The notes under the pieces are model-generated. The model saw only the letters and a program-made list of their open reading frames with translations. It was not told the DNA's origin and ran no database searches. 64,000 nt of DNA from NCBI RefSeq assembly GCF_013343005.1, contig NZ_CP054491.1:1780501-1844500 (forward strand), given 5' to 3'. Positions 50,982 to 61,131 of the stretch are shown one piece after another. Numbering within the stretch: position 1 is the first letter of the stretch; every line of letters begins with the position of its first letter. Origin of the DNA: Candidatus Reidiella endopervernicosa (GTDB lineage Bacteria > Pseudomonadota > Gammaproteobacteria > GCF-013343005). The translations under genes were made by a program, and so were the position numbers.

Positions 50982-51605
50982 ATGAGCCAGTTTTTTGCTA
51001 TCCATGCCGATAACCCGCAACCGCGCCTGATCAATCAAGCAGTCGAGATCATTCGCGGTGGGGGATTGGTGGTCTATCCGACCGACTCCTGCTACGCACT
51101 CGGCTGCCATATCGGCGACAAACGCGCCCTCGATCGCATGCGTGCCCTGCGCAGCGTCGATGATAAACACAAGTTCACCCTGGTCTGTGGTGACCTCTCT
51201 GAAATCACCACCTACGCCAAGGTCGATAACATCGCCTACCGACTGATGAAGAGCCACACACCCGGCCCCTACACCTTCATCCTCAAGGCGACCCACGAGG
51301 TGCCACGCCGCCTGATGCACCCGAAGCGGCGTAATATCGGTATCCGCATTCCCGATAACGCCATCGCCCTGGCGCTCATCGAGGCGCTCGGCGAGCCGCT
51401 GCTCAGCACCACGCTGCTGCTGCCGGGTGAGGAGTTCCCGTTGACTGATCCCTATGAGATGCGTCAGATTCTGGAGCATCAGGTCGACCTGGTGATCGAT
51501 GGGGGTTACTGCGATATCGAGCCGACCACCGTGGTCCACCTCGAGGAGGGCGATGTGCAGGTGACCCGTGTTGGTAAGGGTGACATCTCAGGGATGGAAG
51601 GGTAG
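50982..51605 (+). CDS. YciO-type Sua5/YrdC-family protein
   Basis: A 207-residue protein with GLVVYPTDSCYALGCHIGDKR, typical of the Sua5/YrdC/YciO fold that binds ATP and threonylcarbamoyl intermediates. YrdC makes threonylcarbamoyl-AMP for tRNA t6A; YciO's own role is less clear. It follows the YciV-like gene by 27 bp. Confidence 0.88.
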   Translation: MSQFFAIHADNPQPRLINQAVEIIRGGGLVVYPTDSCYALGCHIGDKRALDRMRALRSVDDKHKFTLVCGDLSEITTYAKVDNIAYRLMKSHTPGPYTFILKATHEVPRRLMHPKRRNIGIRIPDNAIALALIEALGEPLLSTTLLLPGEEFPLTDPYEMRQILEHQVDLVIDGGYCDIEPTTVVHLEEGDVQVTRVGKGDISGMEG

Positions 51606-51645
51606 CCCGTTATGGGTGCTCTGGCTGAACGGATATAATCGCGCG

Positions 51646-52299
51646 ATGGAAGAACTCAACATGGTTCAGCGGGTTGCGGTATGGGCACTGCCGGTGCTGT
51701 TCGCAATTACCGTACACGAAGTGGCCCACGGCTGGATGGCTCGTCGTCTTGGCGATCCGACCGCGATGATGCTCGGTCGTCTAACGCTAAACCCGATCAA
51801 ACATATCGATCCGGTGGGTACCGTGATCGTGCCGCTACTGCTGTTGATGCTGGGCGGTTTCATCTTCGGCTGGGCCAAACCGGTACCGGTGACCTGGCAG
51901 AATTTAAAACACCCGAAACGCGATATGGCGCTGGTGGCTGTTGCCGGACCGCTCTCTAATCTGCTGATGGCAATCTTCTGGGCTATCGTGATGAAGATCG
52001 GTCTGTCAGTTGGCGATAGTGTGGCCTGGATGGCGCTGCCGATGATCTATATGGGCGGAGCGGGGATCTTTATCAATACGATCTTGATGGTGCTGAATAT
52101 GTTGCCACTGCCTCCACTTGATGGCGGGCGAGTGGCGATGGGGCTACTGCCCGGTCCGCAGTCCTACCAGCTGGGTCGTCTCGAGCCCTACGGATTCTTT
52201 ATACTATTGGGCCTGCTGGCAACCGGACTGTTGGGTAAGATCATGGGTCCGGTGGTCTTCGGTGTGCAGGATATGCTCTACAAATTGATCGGTTTATAA
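51646..52299 (+). CDS. Site-2 protease family (M50) membrane peptidase
   Basis: A 217-residue membrane protein with the zinc motif HEVAH (AITVHEVAHGWMARRLGDP) and the second metal ligand in NMLPLPPLDGGRV. The start is ATG 51646; the longer reading frame runs into the preceding gene. It would cut substrate helices in the membrane. trpS follows 27 bp later. Confidence 0.88.
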   Translation: MEELNMVQRVAVWALPVLFAITVHEVAHGWMARRLGDPTAMMLGRLTLNPIKHIDPVGTVIVPLLLLMLGGFIFGWAKPVPVTWQNLKHPKRDMALVAVAGPLSNLLMAIFWAIVMKIGLSVGDSVAWMALPMIYMGGAGIFINTILMVLNMLPLPPLDGGRVAMGLLPGPQSYQLGRLEPYGFFILLGLLATGLLGKIMGPVVFGVQDMLYKLIGL

Positions 52300-52326
52300 A
52301 TTACTAGAAGAATTTTAGGAGTCACC

Positions 52327-53544
52327 TTGAGTTCCAATCCATCGCAGAATAAGCGCGTCCTCTCCGGTATGCGCCCCACCGGCAAGCTCCACCTCGGTCA
52401 CTACCACGGTGTGGTGAAGAACTGGGTCAACCTGCAGCACGAGTTTGACTGCTTCTTCTTTGTTGCCGACTGGCATGCGCTGACGACCCACTATGAGGAT
52501 GTCGCGATCATTGAGGAGAGCGTCTGGGACATGGTGATCGACTGGCTAGCGGCGGGTGTTGATCCTGGCTCAGCCAAACTCTTTATCCAGTCACGCGTAC
52601 CGGAGCATGCCGAGCTGCACCTGCTGCTCTCGATGATGACCCCACTCGGCTGGCTCGAGCGGGTGCCGACCTACAAGGATCAGCAGGAGAAGCTCAAGGA
52701 GAAGGATCTGGCCACCTACGGTTTCCTCGGCTATCCGCTGCTGCAGAGCGCTGACATCCTGGTCTACAAGGCGGGCGGTGTGCCGGTCGGTGAGGATCAG
52801 GTGGTCCATGTCGAGCTGACCCGTGAGGTGGCGCGTCGCTTTAACCATATCTACGGTCGCGAGCCGGGTTTCGAAGAGAAGGCCGAGGCGGCAGTGAAGA
52901 AGATGGGCAAGAAGGGGGCGAAGCTCTACCGTGAGCTGCGTCGGCTCTACCAGGAGCAGGGTGATGGCGAAGCGCTGGCGAAGGGCCAGGCGCTGCTCGA
53001 ATCGCAACAGAACATCTCTATCAGCGACCGTGAGCGGTTGTTCGGATTTCTTGAGGGGAGTGGTCGCATTATCTTGCCCGAACCGCAGGCGATGCTGACC
53101 CCTGCATCCAAGATGCCGGGACTCGATGGACAGAAGATGTCGAAGTCCTACAACAACACCATCTCACTGCGTGAGGATCCCGATGCAATTGCGGAGAAGC
53201 TGCGCCGCATGCCGACCGATACCAACCGCGTGCGCCGTAACGATCCGGGTGATCCAGCGGTCTGCCCGGTGTGGCAGCTGCATGAGGTCTACTCGAGCGA
53301 TGAGACCAAGGATTGGGTGATGGAAGGGTGCCGTAGCGCCGGAATCGGCTGTATCGAGTGCAAACAGCCGGTAATCGAAGCGGTACAGGCGGAGCTGGAG
53401 CCGATCCGTGATCGCGCTCGCGAGTTTGAGAACGATTCCGATCTGGTACGCCAGATCATCGCTGAAGGAAGTGAGTCGGCGCGTGATGTGGCGCGCGAGA
53501 CGCTGGATGAGGTACGTGAGGCGATGGGCCTCTCCTACCGATAG
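52327..53544 (+). CDS. trpS: Tryptophanyl-tRNA synthetase
   Basis: A class I synthetase: HIGH-like GKLHLGHYHG near residue 19 and KMSKSYNN near residue 271. The start is TTG 52327 with AGGAG about six bases before. At 405 residues it is longer than the E. coli form (334), with an extra segment between residues 180 and 255, as in the long subtype found in many gammaproteobacteria. C-terminal cysteines (VCPVW; GCIECK) are kept. Confidence 0.95.
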   Translation: MSSNPSQNKRVLSGMRPTGKLHLGHYHGVVKNWVNLQHEFDCFFFVADWHALTTHYEDVAIIEESVWDMVIDWLAAGVDPGSAKLFIQSRVPEHAELHLLLSMMTPLGWLERVPTYKDQQEKLKEKDLATYGFLGYPLLQSADILVYKAGGVPVGEDQVVHVELTREVARRFNHIYGREPGFEEKAEAAVKKMGKKGAKLYRELRRLYQEQGDGEALAKGQALLESQQNISISDRERLFGFLEGSGRIILPEPQAMLTPASKMPGLDGQKMSKSYNNTISLREDPDAIAEKLRRMPTDTNRVRRNDPGDPAVCPVWQLHEVYSSDETKDWVMEGCRSAGIGCIECKQPVIEAVQAELEPIRDRAREFENDSDLVRQIIAEGSESARDVARETLDEVREAMGLSYR

Positions 53545-53552
53545 AGAGTGAA

Positions 53553-54515
53553 ATGGAAATCGAAGAGCCAGAGGTAGAGAGCACAGAGGCGGAGACGGCA
53601 GAGCAGGACGCTGCCGAGCAGCCGAGTGCCGAGCAGGCGCCACCGGCCGACGGTACGCAGGGCGAAATGCCGTTCGCGATGGTAATGGGCGAGCAGGTTA
53701 CCCAACTGCCGCAGGATCTCTACATTCCACCCGATGCGCTGGAGGTCTTCCTCGAGGCGTTTGAGGGACCGCTCGATCTGCTGCTCTATCTGATCCGTCG
53801 TCAGAACCTCGATATCGTTGATATTCCGATTGCTGAGATTACCCGCCAGTACATGGGTTACATCGATATGATGAAGGAGATTCGTCTCGAACTGGCCGCT
53901 GAGTATCTGGTGATGGCGGCGATGCTGGCTGAGATCAAATCGCGCATGCTGCTGCCGCGTCCACCGACTGAGGAGGGCGAGGAGGGAGATCCACGCGCTG
54001 AGCTGGTGCGCCGTCTGCAGGAGTATGAGCGCTACAAGCAGGCCGCCGAAGATATCGAGGCGTTACCGCAGGTGGGGCGCGATACCTTCCCCACCAGTGC
54101 GGTGGCTCCCGAGCGTGTCCAGACCCAGGACGATCCTGATGTTGAGATGCGCGAGCTGCTGCTAGCCTTCAAGGATGTACTGACCCGCGCCGAGATGTTT
54201 ACCTCACACCATATCCAGCGTGAGGCACTCTCGGTGCGTGAGCGTATGTCGAATGTGCTCAGTGTGCTCGAGGCCGATAAGTTTACCGACTTCACCAGTC
54301 TGTTCGATGTTAAGGAGGGGCGGCTTGGAGTGGTGGTCACCTTCCTCTCGATCCTTGAACTGATCAAGGAGTCGCTGGTGGAGATTATCCAGTCCGAGCC
54401 CTTCGCGCCGATCTACCTCAAGGCCGCCGGTGGCCACAGCGGGGTCGAGCCGGTTGAACAGATAGAAGAACAAGAGATGCAGGATCCAACTGCAGAAAGT
54501 GACGATGATGAATGA
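53553..54515 (+). CDS. scpA: Segregation and condensation protein A
   Basis: The kleisin partner of Smc. After an acidic N-terminal leader of about 65 residues the conserved FEGPLDLLLYLIRRQNLDI appears, then LAAEYLVMAAMLAEIKSRMLLP. The C-terminal winged-helix part includes VVTFLSILELIKESLVEI. Length 320 residues. The gene lies 8 bp after trpS and overlaps scpB by 17 bp. Confidence 0.95.
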   Translation: MEIEEPEVESTEAETAEQDAAEQPSAEQAPPADGTQGEMPFAMVMGEQVTQLPQDLYIPPDALEVFLEAFEGPLDLLLYLIRRQNLDIVDIPIAEITRQYMGYIDMMKEIRLELAAEYLVMAAMLAEIKSRMLLPRPPTEEGEEGDPRAELVRRLQEYERYKQAAEDIEALPQVGRDTFPTSAVAPERVQTQDDPDVEMRELLLAFKDVLTRAEMFTSHHIQREALSVRERMSNVLSVLEADKFTDFTSLFDVKEGRLGVVVTFLSILELIKESLVEIIQSEPFAPIYLKAAGGHSGVEPVEQIEEQEMQDPTAESDDDE

Positions 54516-55557
54516 AGAGAAACTGACCCATATCGTTGAGGCGTCGCTGCTTGCAGCGGGGCGCCCCCTGACCCTCGATAATCTGCTGGCGCTGTTTGCT
54601 GATGATGATCGTCCCGACAAGGGCGAGCTACGCAAGGCGATCGAGCAGCTCAATGAGCTCTACGCCGAACGCGGTATCGAGATCCTTGAGGTGGCCAGCG
54701 GTTATCGCCTGCAGGTGAAGAGCGATATGGAGCCGTGGGTCAGCCGCCTTTGGGAGGAGCGCCCAACGCGCTACTCACGCGCACTGCTCGAGACCCTGTC
54801 GCTGATTGCCTATCGCCAGCCGATTACTCGTGGTGAGATCGAGGATATCCGTGGTGTCAGTGTTAGCAGCAACATCGTCAAGACCCTGCTCGAGCGTGAG
54901 TGGGTGCGTGTGGTCGGCCATCGTGATGTGCCGGGCCGTCCTGCCATGTACAGCACCACCCGTGAATTCCTCGACTACTTCAATCTAAAAGGTCTGGGCG
55001 ATCTGCCACCGCTCTCTGAGCTTCGCGACATCGATAGTATTAATGCTGAGCTTGATCTGGCACTCCCCGGTGAGGGCAAGAAACCGTTGGGTGGTGTTGA
55101 GGGTGATACAGAGGCCGAGGACGGGACCGCTGGTGAGGGTGAAGACACTTCAGTAGCAGAATCGGATCAGGCAGAAACGGACGATGCTGCTGATGGCGAG
55201 TCAGAAGATGCTTCGGAGGAGGCCTCGGGCGAGGCTGAATCTAATAACGGCGATATTGATGCCGTAGAGAATGAGATTGCTGCAGAGCCAGTAAGCGGTG
55301 ATCCGGTCGAAGGTGATGAGTCAGAAGCTACTCCCGATAATGAGTCGGAAGAGATGTCTCGGGACGTAAGTGCCGAATCTGATGCTAATAGTGACGCCAC
55401 GGAAGAAACGTCGGTAGAAGCGGATACTGAAGTTGCTGCGACAGTGACGGACGAGAATGAAACAGCATCGGATACCGATGCGGAGCAGCCATCGGAGAGT
55501 GATGAGGCTGCTGAAGTTGAGATACGCAAGGACGCCGACAGTGAGCAGGCGCAATAA
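54499..55557 (+). CDS. scpB: Segregation and condensation protein B with a long acidic tail
   Basis: The first 185 residues are ScpB: IVEASLLAAGRPLTLDNLL, winged-helix RALLETLSLIAYRQPITRGEI and GRPAMYSTTREFLDYFNL. The final 160 residues are an acidic, Ser/Glu/Asp/Ala-rich run with no fold I recognise, roughly doubling the usual length. GTG 54499, or one of the ATGs at 54505/54508, is the start. Confidence 0.9.
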   Translation: MTMMNEEKLTHIVEASLLAAGRPLTLDNLLALFADDDRPDKGELRKAIEQLNELYAERGIEILEVASGYRLQVKSDMEPWVSRLWEERPTRYSRALLETLSLIAYRQPITRGEIEDIRGVSVSSNIVKTLLEREWVRVVGHRDVPGRPAMYSTTREFLDYFNLKGLGDLPPLSELRDIDSINAELDLALPGEGKKPLGGVEGDTEAEDGTAGEGEDTSVAESDQAETDDAADGESEDASEEASGEAESNNGDIDAVENEIAAEPVSGDPVEGDESEATPDNESEEMSRDVSAESDANSDATEETSVEADTEVAATVTDENETASDTDAEQPSESDEAAEVEIRKDADSEQAQ

Positions 55558-55563
55558 CAGACT

Positions 55564-56400
55564 ATGGCTGAACGACTACAGAAGGTTCTGGCAGCGGCTG
55601 GTCACGGTTCACGGCGTGAGATAGAGCGCTGGATCGAGGCGGGACGCATTAGCGTTAATGGCGTCATCGCCGAGCTCGGCATTAAGGTGGGCGGGCACGA
55701 CAAGATCCGTATCGATGGCCGCCTGATTAAACTCAAGAGCGCCGATGCGCAGCCAGAGCGGCGCGTGATTATCTACCACAAACGAACCGGTGAGGTGACC
55801 ACCACCTCCGATCCAGAGGGACGTCCCACCATCTTCGATGGCCTGCCGAAGTTGAAGGGGAGTCGCTGGATCAATGTTGGCCGACTCGATATCAATACCT
55901 CCGGTCTGCTGCTGCTAACCAACGATGGTGAGCTGGCGCACCGTCTGATGCACCCCTCCAGCGAGATCGATCGTGAGTACTCTGTGCGAGTGCTGGGTGA
56001 GGTGACACCCGAGATGATCAAGGCGCTGCAACGTGGTGTCGAGCTCGAGGATGGTCGGGCACGATTCGACAAGATTTCCGAGGGGCGTGGTGATGGTGCC
56101 AACCACTGGTACCACGTCGTCCTCAAAGAGGGGCGTAACCGAGAGGTGCGTCGTCTGTGGGAGTCGCAGGGTGTGCAGGTTTCACGTCTGACCCGGACCC
56201 GTTTCGGACCGATCTCGCTGCCGCGTCGTCTGCCTCGCGGTGCCTGGCGAGACCTTGAGGATGGAGAGCTGAAGCAGCTACTCAATGCCGTTTCAATGCA
56301 GGTTGAAAAACCGTCACCAGCACCGGGACAGAAGCAGGCGCACAAATCCGCCAAAAAACACTCCTCTCCCTACAAGAAGTCACGTCCATCTAAAAAATAG
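55564..56400 (+). CDS. rluB: 23S rRNA pseudouridine synthase RluB
   Basis: An S4 domain at the start (MAERLQKVLAAAGHGSRREIE) is followed by the RsuA-family core with WINVGRLDINTSGLLLLTNDG, where the catalytic aspartate is in GRLD. GRNREVRRLWE follows. RluB makes pseudouridine 2605 in 23S rRNA. The C-terminal 45 residues are a basic Lys/Ser-rich tail. 278 residues; it follows scpB by 6 bp. Confidence 0.93.
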   Translation: MAERLQKVLAAAGHGSRREIERWIEAGRISVNGVIAELGIKVGGHDKIRIDGRLIKLKSADAQPERRVIIYHKRTGEVTTTSDPEGRPTIFDGLPKLKGSRWINVGRLDINTSGLLLLTNDGELAHRLMHPSSEIDREYSVRVLGEVTPEMIKALQRGVELEDGRARFDKISEGRGDGANHWYHVVLKEGRNREVRRLWESQGVQVSRLTRTRFGPISLPRRLPRGAWRDLEDGELKQLLNAVSMQVEKPSPAPGQKQAHKSAKKHSSPYKKSRPSKK

Positions 56401-56727
56401 CGCACTTCCAATTGTCTGGGTGACGGACAATCGGGGCGCACAGCATCGAAATCCGGGACCATTAATCCCGGCACAATCTATGGCCGACACCCCTCCCTTT
56501 TGAGTCCCATATCGGACTCTGTGATCGGTTTTTCATCGGTCATTTTGTGACCGCCAAATTTAGGTTGAATGCAGACGTGGCTTGGCTTGTTGCATTGATT
56601 GCGACTGCATATACTGAGAAGCACGCCTCGCATCTGAGGTGTTAAAGCTGTCCAGCGTTATCTTCAACTATCACTGTAATTGAACCGCCTAGAGTGCTGT
56701 CTGTCTCTGGCTGAATAAGGGATTCCC
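56401..56727. other. Intergenic region before the RND operon
   Basis: A 327-bp gap with no gene. It contains a 6-bp hairpin (GAGTCC/GGACTC at 56502-56519) and the inverted repeat at 56537-56553. The pump promoter probably lies in the last 150 bases. Confidence 0.6.
56537..56553. promoter_or_regulatory. Inverted repeat, possible operator
   Basis: CGGTCA-TTTTG-TGACCG is a perfect 6-bp inverted repeat about 175 bp upstream of the RND adaptor gene. It could bind a repressor of the pump or act as a weak terminator for rluB; no regulator gene is adjacent. Confidence 0.4.
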
Positions 56728-57930
56728 ATGAGATCAGGAAAACAGTTGCTCTCTCTTCTGCTGCTGGCAACGGTCGTGTCGATGAGCGGTTGTGATAGCA
56801 GTGAAGCTGTGGATGAATCGGCCGGTGGTGAAATGCCTCCAGCGAGTGTCACGACTCTGCTCATCAAGCAGCAAGATGTGGCACTGCAGTATGAGTATGT
56901 GGGGCAGATTGCCGCCTCACGTGAGGTCGAGGTTCGAGCGCGTGTTACCGGTCTCGTTGAGCAGCGGCACTATGAGGAGGGTGGTCTGGTCGATGCGGGC
57001 GATCTTCTATTTCAACTTGAGCCCTCAACCTATGAAGTGCAGCTTGCACAGGCCGAGGCTGAGTTAGCCAGTGCAGAGGCAGAGCTTAAGCGTGCCAAAC
57101 GTGAACAGCTACGCATGAAGCCGCTATTGGCGAAAAACCTGGTGAGTCAAAATCAGCTTGATGACGCAGACTCTGCACGCGACCTGGCAGAGGCGGCGGT
57201 CAAACTCGCGCAGGCAAGGGTGAAAAGCGCAACTATCAATCTCGATTACACGCAGGTGACGGCACCGATTGCAGGTGTTGCCGGTCGGGCGCTGAAGGTC
57301 GAAGGCGGGCTGGCTGAAGAGGGTGGCGATAGTCTGTTGACCACCCTGGCACAGACCGATCCGGTCTACGTCGATTTTGGCGTTGCCGAGGCGGTACAGC
57401 TGGATATTCGACGTGAGACCAAAGAGGGAAAGATTAGGCTCCCCGAGGGTGGCTTTAAAGTCGCTCTCTTCTCCGCCACGGGTGAGGATTTAAATCATAT
57501 CGGTGCGATCGACTTTCAGGACTATAAGATCGATAGCCGCACCGGTAATTTTGCCACCCGTGCCATCGTAAATAATTCCGATGGGCTGCTGGCACCCGGA
57601 CAGTTCGTCAATGTGAAGCTGCAGGGTGCGGTCCGTACCGATACGATCGTGCTGCCGCAACGCTCAGTATTAGACGATCCAGAGGGCAAGTATGTTTACG
57701 CCATCGCTAAGGATGAGAGCGATCAATCGATCGCCTTAAAACGTCACGTGGTGGTGGGCGAGTGGGTGAAAAATGTCGAAGGTATAGAGAACGGCTGGAT
57801 TATTCGTTCTGGCCTGGAGTCGGGTGATGAAGTGGTGATCGACGGATCGGCGCGGATCTTCTTCCCGGGCATGTCGGTTAGTGCCACCCCGCACGGTGCT
57901 GAGCCAGCGCAAGATAGCAGTGTGGAATAG
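56728..57930 (+). CDS. RND efflux periplasmic adaptor (AcrA type)
   Basis: A 400-residue lipoprotein (signal ending SMSGC) with the membrane-fusion layout. It has a biotinyl-lipoyl hairpin with a coiled coil (VRARVTGLVEQRHYEEGG; AQAEAELASAEAELKRAKRE), then a beta-barrel domain (VYVDFGVAEAVQLDIRR) and a membrane-proximal part ending GARIFFPGMSVSAT-like sequence. It links the pump next to it to an outer-membrane channel; none is encoded here. Confidence 0.93.
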   Translation: MRSGKQLLSLLLLATVVSMSGCDSSEAVDESAGGEMPPASVTTLLIKQQDVALQYEYVGQIAASREVEVRARVTGLVEQRHYEEGGLVDAGDLLFQLEPSTYEVQLAQAEAELASAEAELKRAKREQLRMKPLLAKNLVSQNQLDDADSARDLAEAAVKLAQARVKSATINLDYTQVTAPIAGVAGRALKVEGGLAEEGGDSLLTTLAQTDPVYVDFGVAEAVQLDIRRETKEGKIRLPEGGFKVALFSATGEDLNHIGAIDFQDYKIDSRTGNFATRAIVNNSDGLLAPGQFVNVKLQGAVRTDTIVLPQRSVLDDPEGKYVYAIAKDESDQSIALKRHVVVGEWVKNVEGIENGWIIRSGLESGDEVVIDGSARIFFPGMSVSATPHGAEPAQDSSVE

Positions 57931-57943
57931 GGAGCCTATCTAA

Positions 57944-60900
57944 ATGATCTCCCGCTTCTTTATCGACAGGCCCATCTTCGCCTTTGTCATTTCGATATTC
58001 ATTATCCTGGCCGGATTGGCCTCCATGCGTACGCTGCCGGTCGCCCAGTATCCGGAAATTGCGCCTCCTGTGGTTCAGGTCACGGCCATCTACCCCGGTG
58101 CTTCGGCAACGGTAGTCGAGGAGACCGTCTCGTCCCCGATTGAGAACGCCATCAACGGTGTTGAAGGCATGATCTACATGGCCTCGACCTCGACCTCCAG
58201 TGGCGTCACTACCATCTCGGTCACGTTTGAAATCGGCACCGATGTCGATAAGGCAGCGCTCAATGTTAATAACCGGGTAAAACAGATCGAAGCGCGTCTG
58301 CCCCTGGAGGTCAGGCGTCAGGGCGTGGTTGTTGAAAAAAGCTCCTCATCGTTTTTGCAGGTACTGGCCTTCTATTCGCCCGATGGGCGGCATGACGATC
58401 TGTTCACTTCCAACTACGTCACCCTGAATGTGCTTGATCGCCTCAAGCGTATTCCGGGAAGTACCAACGTGCAGATCTTTGGTGCCAAGGATTACGCTAT
58501 GCGTATCTGGCTTAAACCCGATCGCATGACACAGTTGGGTGTGGCGGTGAACGAGGTGATTGCCGCTGTTAACGAGCAGAATGCCCAGTTCGCAGCGGGC
58601 AAGATCGGTCAGAAACCGACGGGGAAATCCCAGGAGATGGTCTATACCATCACCACGCAGGGAAGGCTCTCTACGCCGGAGGAGTTCGGCAAAATCATAA
58701 TTCGCTCGAATGCAGATGGCAGCGCGCTGAGGCTGAAAGATATCGCCCGCGTGGAGTTGGGTTCGAAGGATTACGACTTTGTCGGGCGCATCAACGGCAA
58801 ACCCGCCACACTGGTCGGTATCTTCCTGCAGCCGGGAGCCAACGCACTGGATGTCGGGCAGAGTGTCGAAGATACAATGGCGGAGTTGGAAGCTGACTTC
58901 CCAGAGGGTTTGACCTATTCAATCCCTTACAACACCACCCGTTTTGTCGAGGTATCTATCCGTGAGGTACTCAAAACGCTCGGTGAAGCGATGTTGCTGG
59001 TATTCCTGGTGGTCTACCTGTTTCTACAAAACTTCCGTGCTACTTTGATTCCAATACTGGCAGTGCCGGTCTCCCTGTTGGGTACCTTTGCCGGGCTGCA
59101 GATGTTGGGTTACTCGATAAATACCCTGACCCTGTTCGGTATGGTGCTGTCGATAGGTATCGTCGTCGATGATGCAATCGTGGTACTGGAGAATGTCGAA
59201 CGCATCATGCATGAGGAGGGGCTCAAGGCACGCGATGCTGCCATACAGGCGATGCGTGAGGTGAGCGGGCCTATCATCGCCATTGTGCTGGTACTGGTTT
59301 CAGTGTTTGTACCGATTGCTTTCCTCGGTGGACTGACCGGCGAGTTGTATCGACAGTTTGCCATTACCATCTCAATCTCGGTGGCGATCTCCGGTGTGGT
59401 CGCACTCAGCATGACGCCTGCGTTATGCATGTTGATACTGAAACATGAACACAAGGCGAGCAACGCCTTTTTTCGTTGGTTTAATCACTGGTTTCATCAG
59501 GTCACCGATCACTACGTTAAAGGCGTGGGGGTTCTGTTGCGTCGCTCTCTGCTCACGATGGGACTGTTTCTGGGAATGGTCGCCATCACAATTAATCTGT
59601 GGCAGAGCACACCGGGTTCTCTAGTGCCCGATGAGGATCAGGGTTATTACATCGCGGCGGTTTTCCTACCAGACGGTGCTTCACTCGAGCGCACCGATGC
59701 AGTCGTGGGTGAGGTGATCGAAGCGATTCAATCCAATCCCAATAATTTCGATGTGGTCTCTTTTACCGGTCTGGATTTTCTCGGTGGCAGCTTTAAAAAT
59801 AGCGCTGCAACCATGTTTGTTACGCAAAAGCACTGGGATGAACGAGAGGTGCCGGTCAAGGCGCTGGTGGATGAGTTGTTCATGAAGACGGGTGCTATCA
59901 ATGAGGCGCTGGTATTGGCGTTTAATCCGCCAGCGATCTTTGGTCTGGGTAATACAGGCGGATTTGAGTTCTACATTCAGAATCGTGGTGAGGGTGGGGC
60001 GGCTGAACTGGCCAGGGCGATGGAGGGCTTCAAGGGTGCGACACACGAAGAGCCGCGTCTCGGTATGGTCAACTCTCTCTGGCGTGCTAATACCCCGCAA
60101 CTCTATGTCGATGTGGATCGAGAGCGGGCCAAGTCTTTAGGTATCAAGCTGGATGACGCCTTTAATACCCTGGCAGCGACGCTGGGCAGCTACTACGTTA
60201 ACGACTTCAGTCGTTACGGCAGGGCGTGGCAGGTGTTGATCGGTGCCGATGTGCACTACCGTCAAACACCTCAGGATATCGGCCAGCTATTTGTGCTCAG
60301 TACGCAGGGGGAGATGGTGCCGGTCTCAGCCTTCGCACGTGTTGAGTACAGTTCCGGTCCTGACACTCTGGATCGCTTTAACAACCTGCCTGCAGTAAAG
60401 CTCTTTGGTGAGGGTGCCCCGGGTGTGAGTTCGGGACAGGCTATCCAGGCGATTCAGGATGTGGCCGATAAGTCATTGCCCAAAGACTTCTCCGTCGACT
60501 GGTCGGGTGCCTCCTATCAAGAGGTCCGATCTGAAAACACCGCCTTCATCAGTATGGGCATGGCGGTGGTGATGGTGTTTCTGATTCTTGCGGCCCTCTA
60601 CGAGCGCTGGTCGTTACCGCTGTCGGTGCTGCTGGCACTGCCCTTCGGTACCTTCGGTGCCCTGGCTGCAGTCTGGATGCGAGACTTTACCAATGACGTC
60701 TATTTCCAGATCGGCCTGGTAACTCTGCTCGGACTGGCGGCGAAGAATGCCATTCTGATCGTAGAGTATGCGCTGTTGAAGTATCAGGAGGGGTGGTCCG
60801 CTGCTGCTGCGGCCATGGAGGCGGCGCGGCTAAGATTCCGTCCAATTATTATGACCTCGCTAGCCTTTATTCTCGGTGTGTTGCCTCTGGCGCTCTCGAC

Positions 60901-61081
60901 CGGAGCGGGAGCGGGTGCCAGACAGTCGGTGGGAACCGGTGTGATGGGGGGTATGCTCGCCGCGACCTTCCTCGCGGTCTTCTTCCTGCCCTTCTTCTTC
61001 AAACTGCTGATCACCCGAAGGTTGCGCGCGCAAGCCGATGAGTTTGAGAGGCCGGTGAACTCGGTTAAACCGCAGTCGTGA
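57944..61081 (+). CDS. RND efflux pump permease (AcrB type)
   Basis: A 1045-residue HAE1-family transporter. It opens FFIDRPIFAFVISIFIILAG. The proton-relay aspartates are in IGIVVDDAIVVLENVER and the lysine partner in LAAKNAILIVEYALLK. Two large periplasmic loops carry substrate-binding parts. It exports hydrophobic drugs or metabolites through the AcrA-like adaptor encoded 13 bp upstream. A TolC-type gene is missing locally. Confidence 0.96.
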   Translation: MISRFFIDRPIFAFVISIFIILAGLASMRTLPVAQYPEIAPPVVQVTAIYPGASATVVEETVSSPIENAINGVEGMIYMASTSTSSGVTTISVTFEIGTDVDKAALNVNNRVKQIEARLPLEVRRQGVVVEKSSSSFLQVLAFYSPDGRHDDLFTSNYVTLNVLDRLKRIPGSTNVQIFGAKDYAMRIWLKPDRMTQLGVAVNEVIAAVNEQNAQFAAGKIGQKPTGKSQEMVYTITTQGRLSTPEEFGKIIIRSNADGSALRLKDIARVELGSKDYDFVGRINGKPATLVGIFLQPGANALDVGQSVEDTMAELEADFPEGLTYSIPYNTTRFVEVSIREVLKTLGEAMLLVFLVVYLFLQNFRATLIPILAVPVSLLGTFAGLQMLGYSINTLTLFGMVLSIGIVVDDAIVVLENVERIMHEEGLKARDAAIQAMREVSGPIIAIVLVLVSVFVPIAFLGGLTGELYRQFAITISISVAISGVVALSMTPALCMLILKHEHKASNAFFRWFNHWFHQVTDHYVKGVGVLLRRSLLTMGLFLGMVAITINLWQSTPGSLVPDEDQGYYIAAVFLPDGASLERTDAVVGEVIEAIQSNPNNFDVVSFTGLDFLGGSFKNSAATMFVTQKHWDEREVPVKALVDELFMKTGAINEALVLAFNPPAIFGLGNTGGFEFYIQNRGEGGAAELARAMEGFKGATHEEPRLGMVNSLWRANTPQLYVDVDRERAKSLGIKLDDAFNTLAATLGSYYVNDFSRYGRAWQVLIGADVHYRQTPQDIGQLFVLSTQGEMVPVSAFARVEYSSGPDTLDRFNNLPAVKLFGEGAPGVSSGQAIQAIQDVADKSLPKDFSVDWSGASYQEVRSENTAFISMGMAVVMVFLILAALYERWSLPLSVLLALPFGTFGALAAVWMRDFTNDVYFQIGLVTLLGLAAKNAILIVEYALLKYQEGWSAAAAAMEAARLRFRPIIMTSLAFILGVLPLALSTGAGAGARQSVGTGVMGGMLAATFLAVFFLPFFFKLLITRRLRAQADEFERPVNSVKPQS

Positions 61082-61131
61082 TTATCGCTCTGGCTATCGG
61101 TGCGCCTGGCAATTCTGGTTCGTAACGTTTG

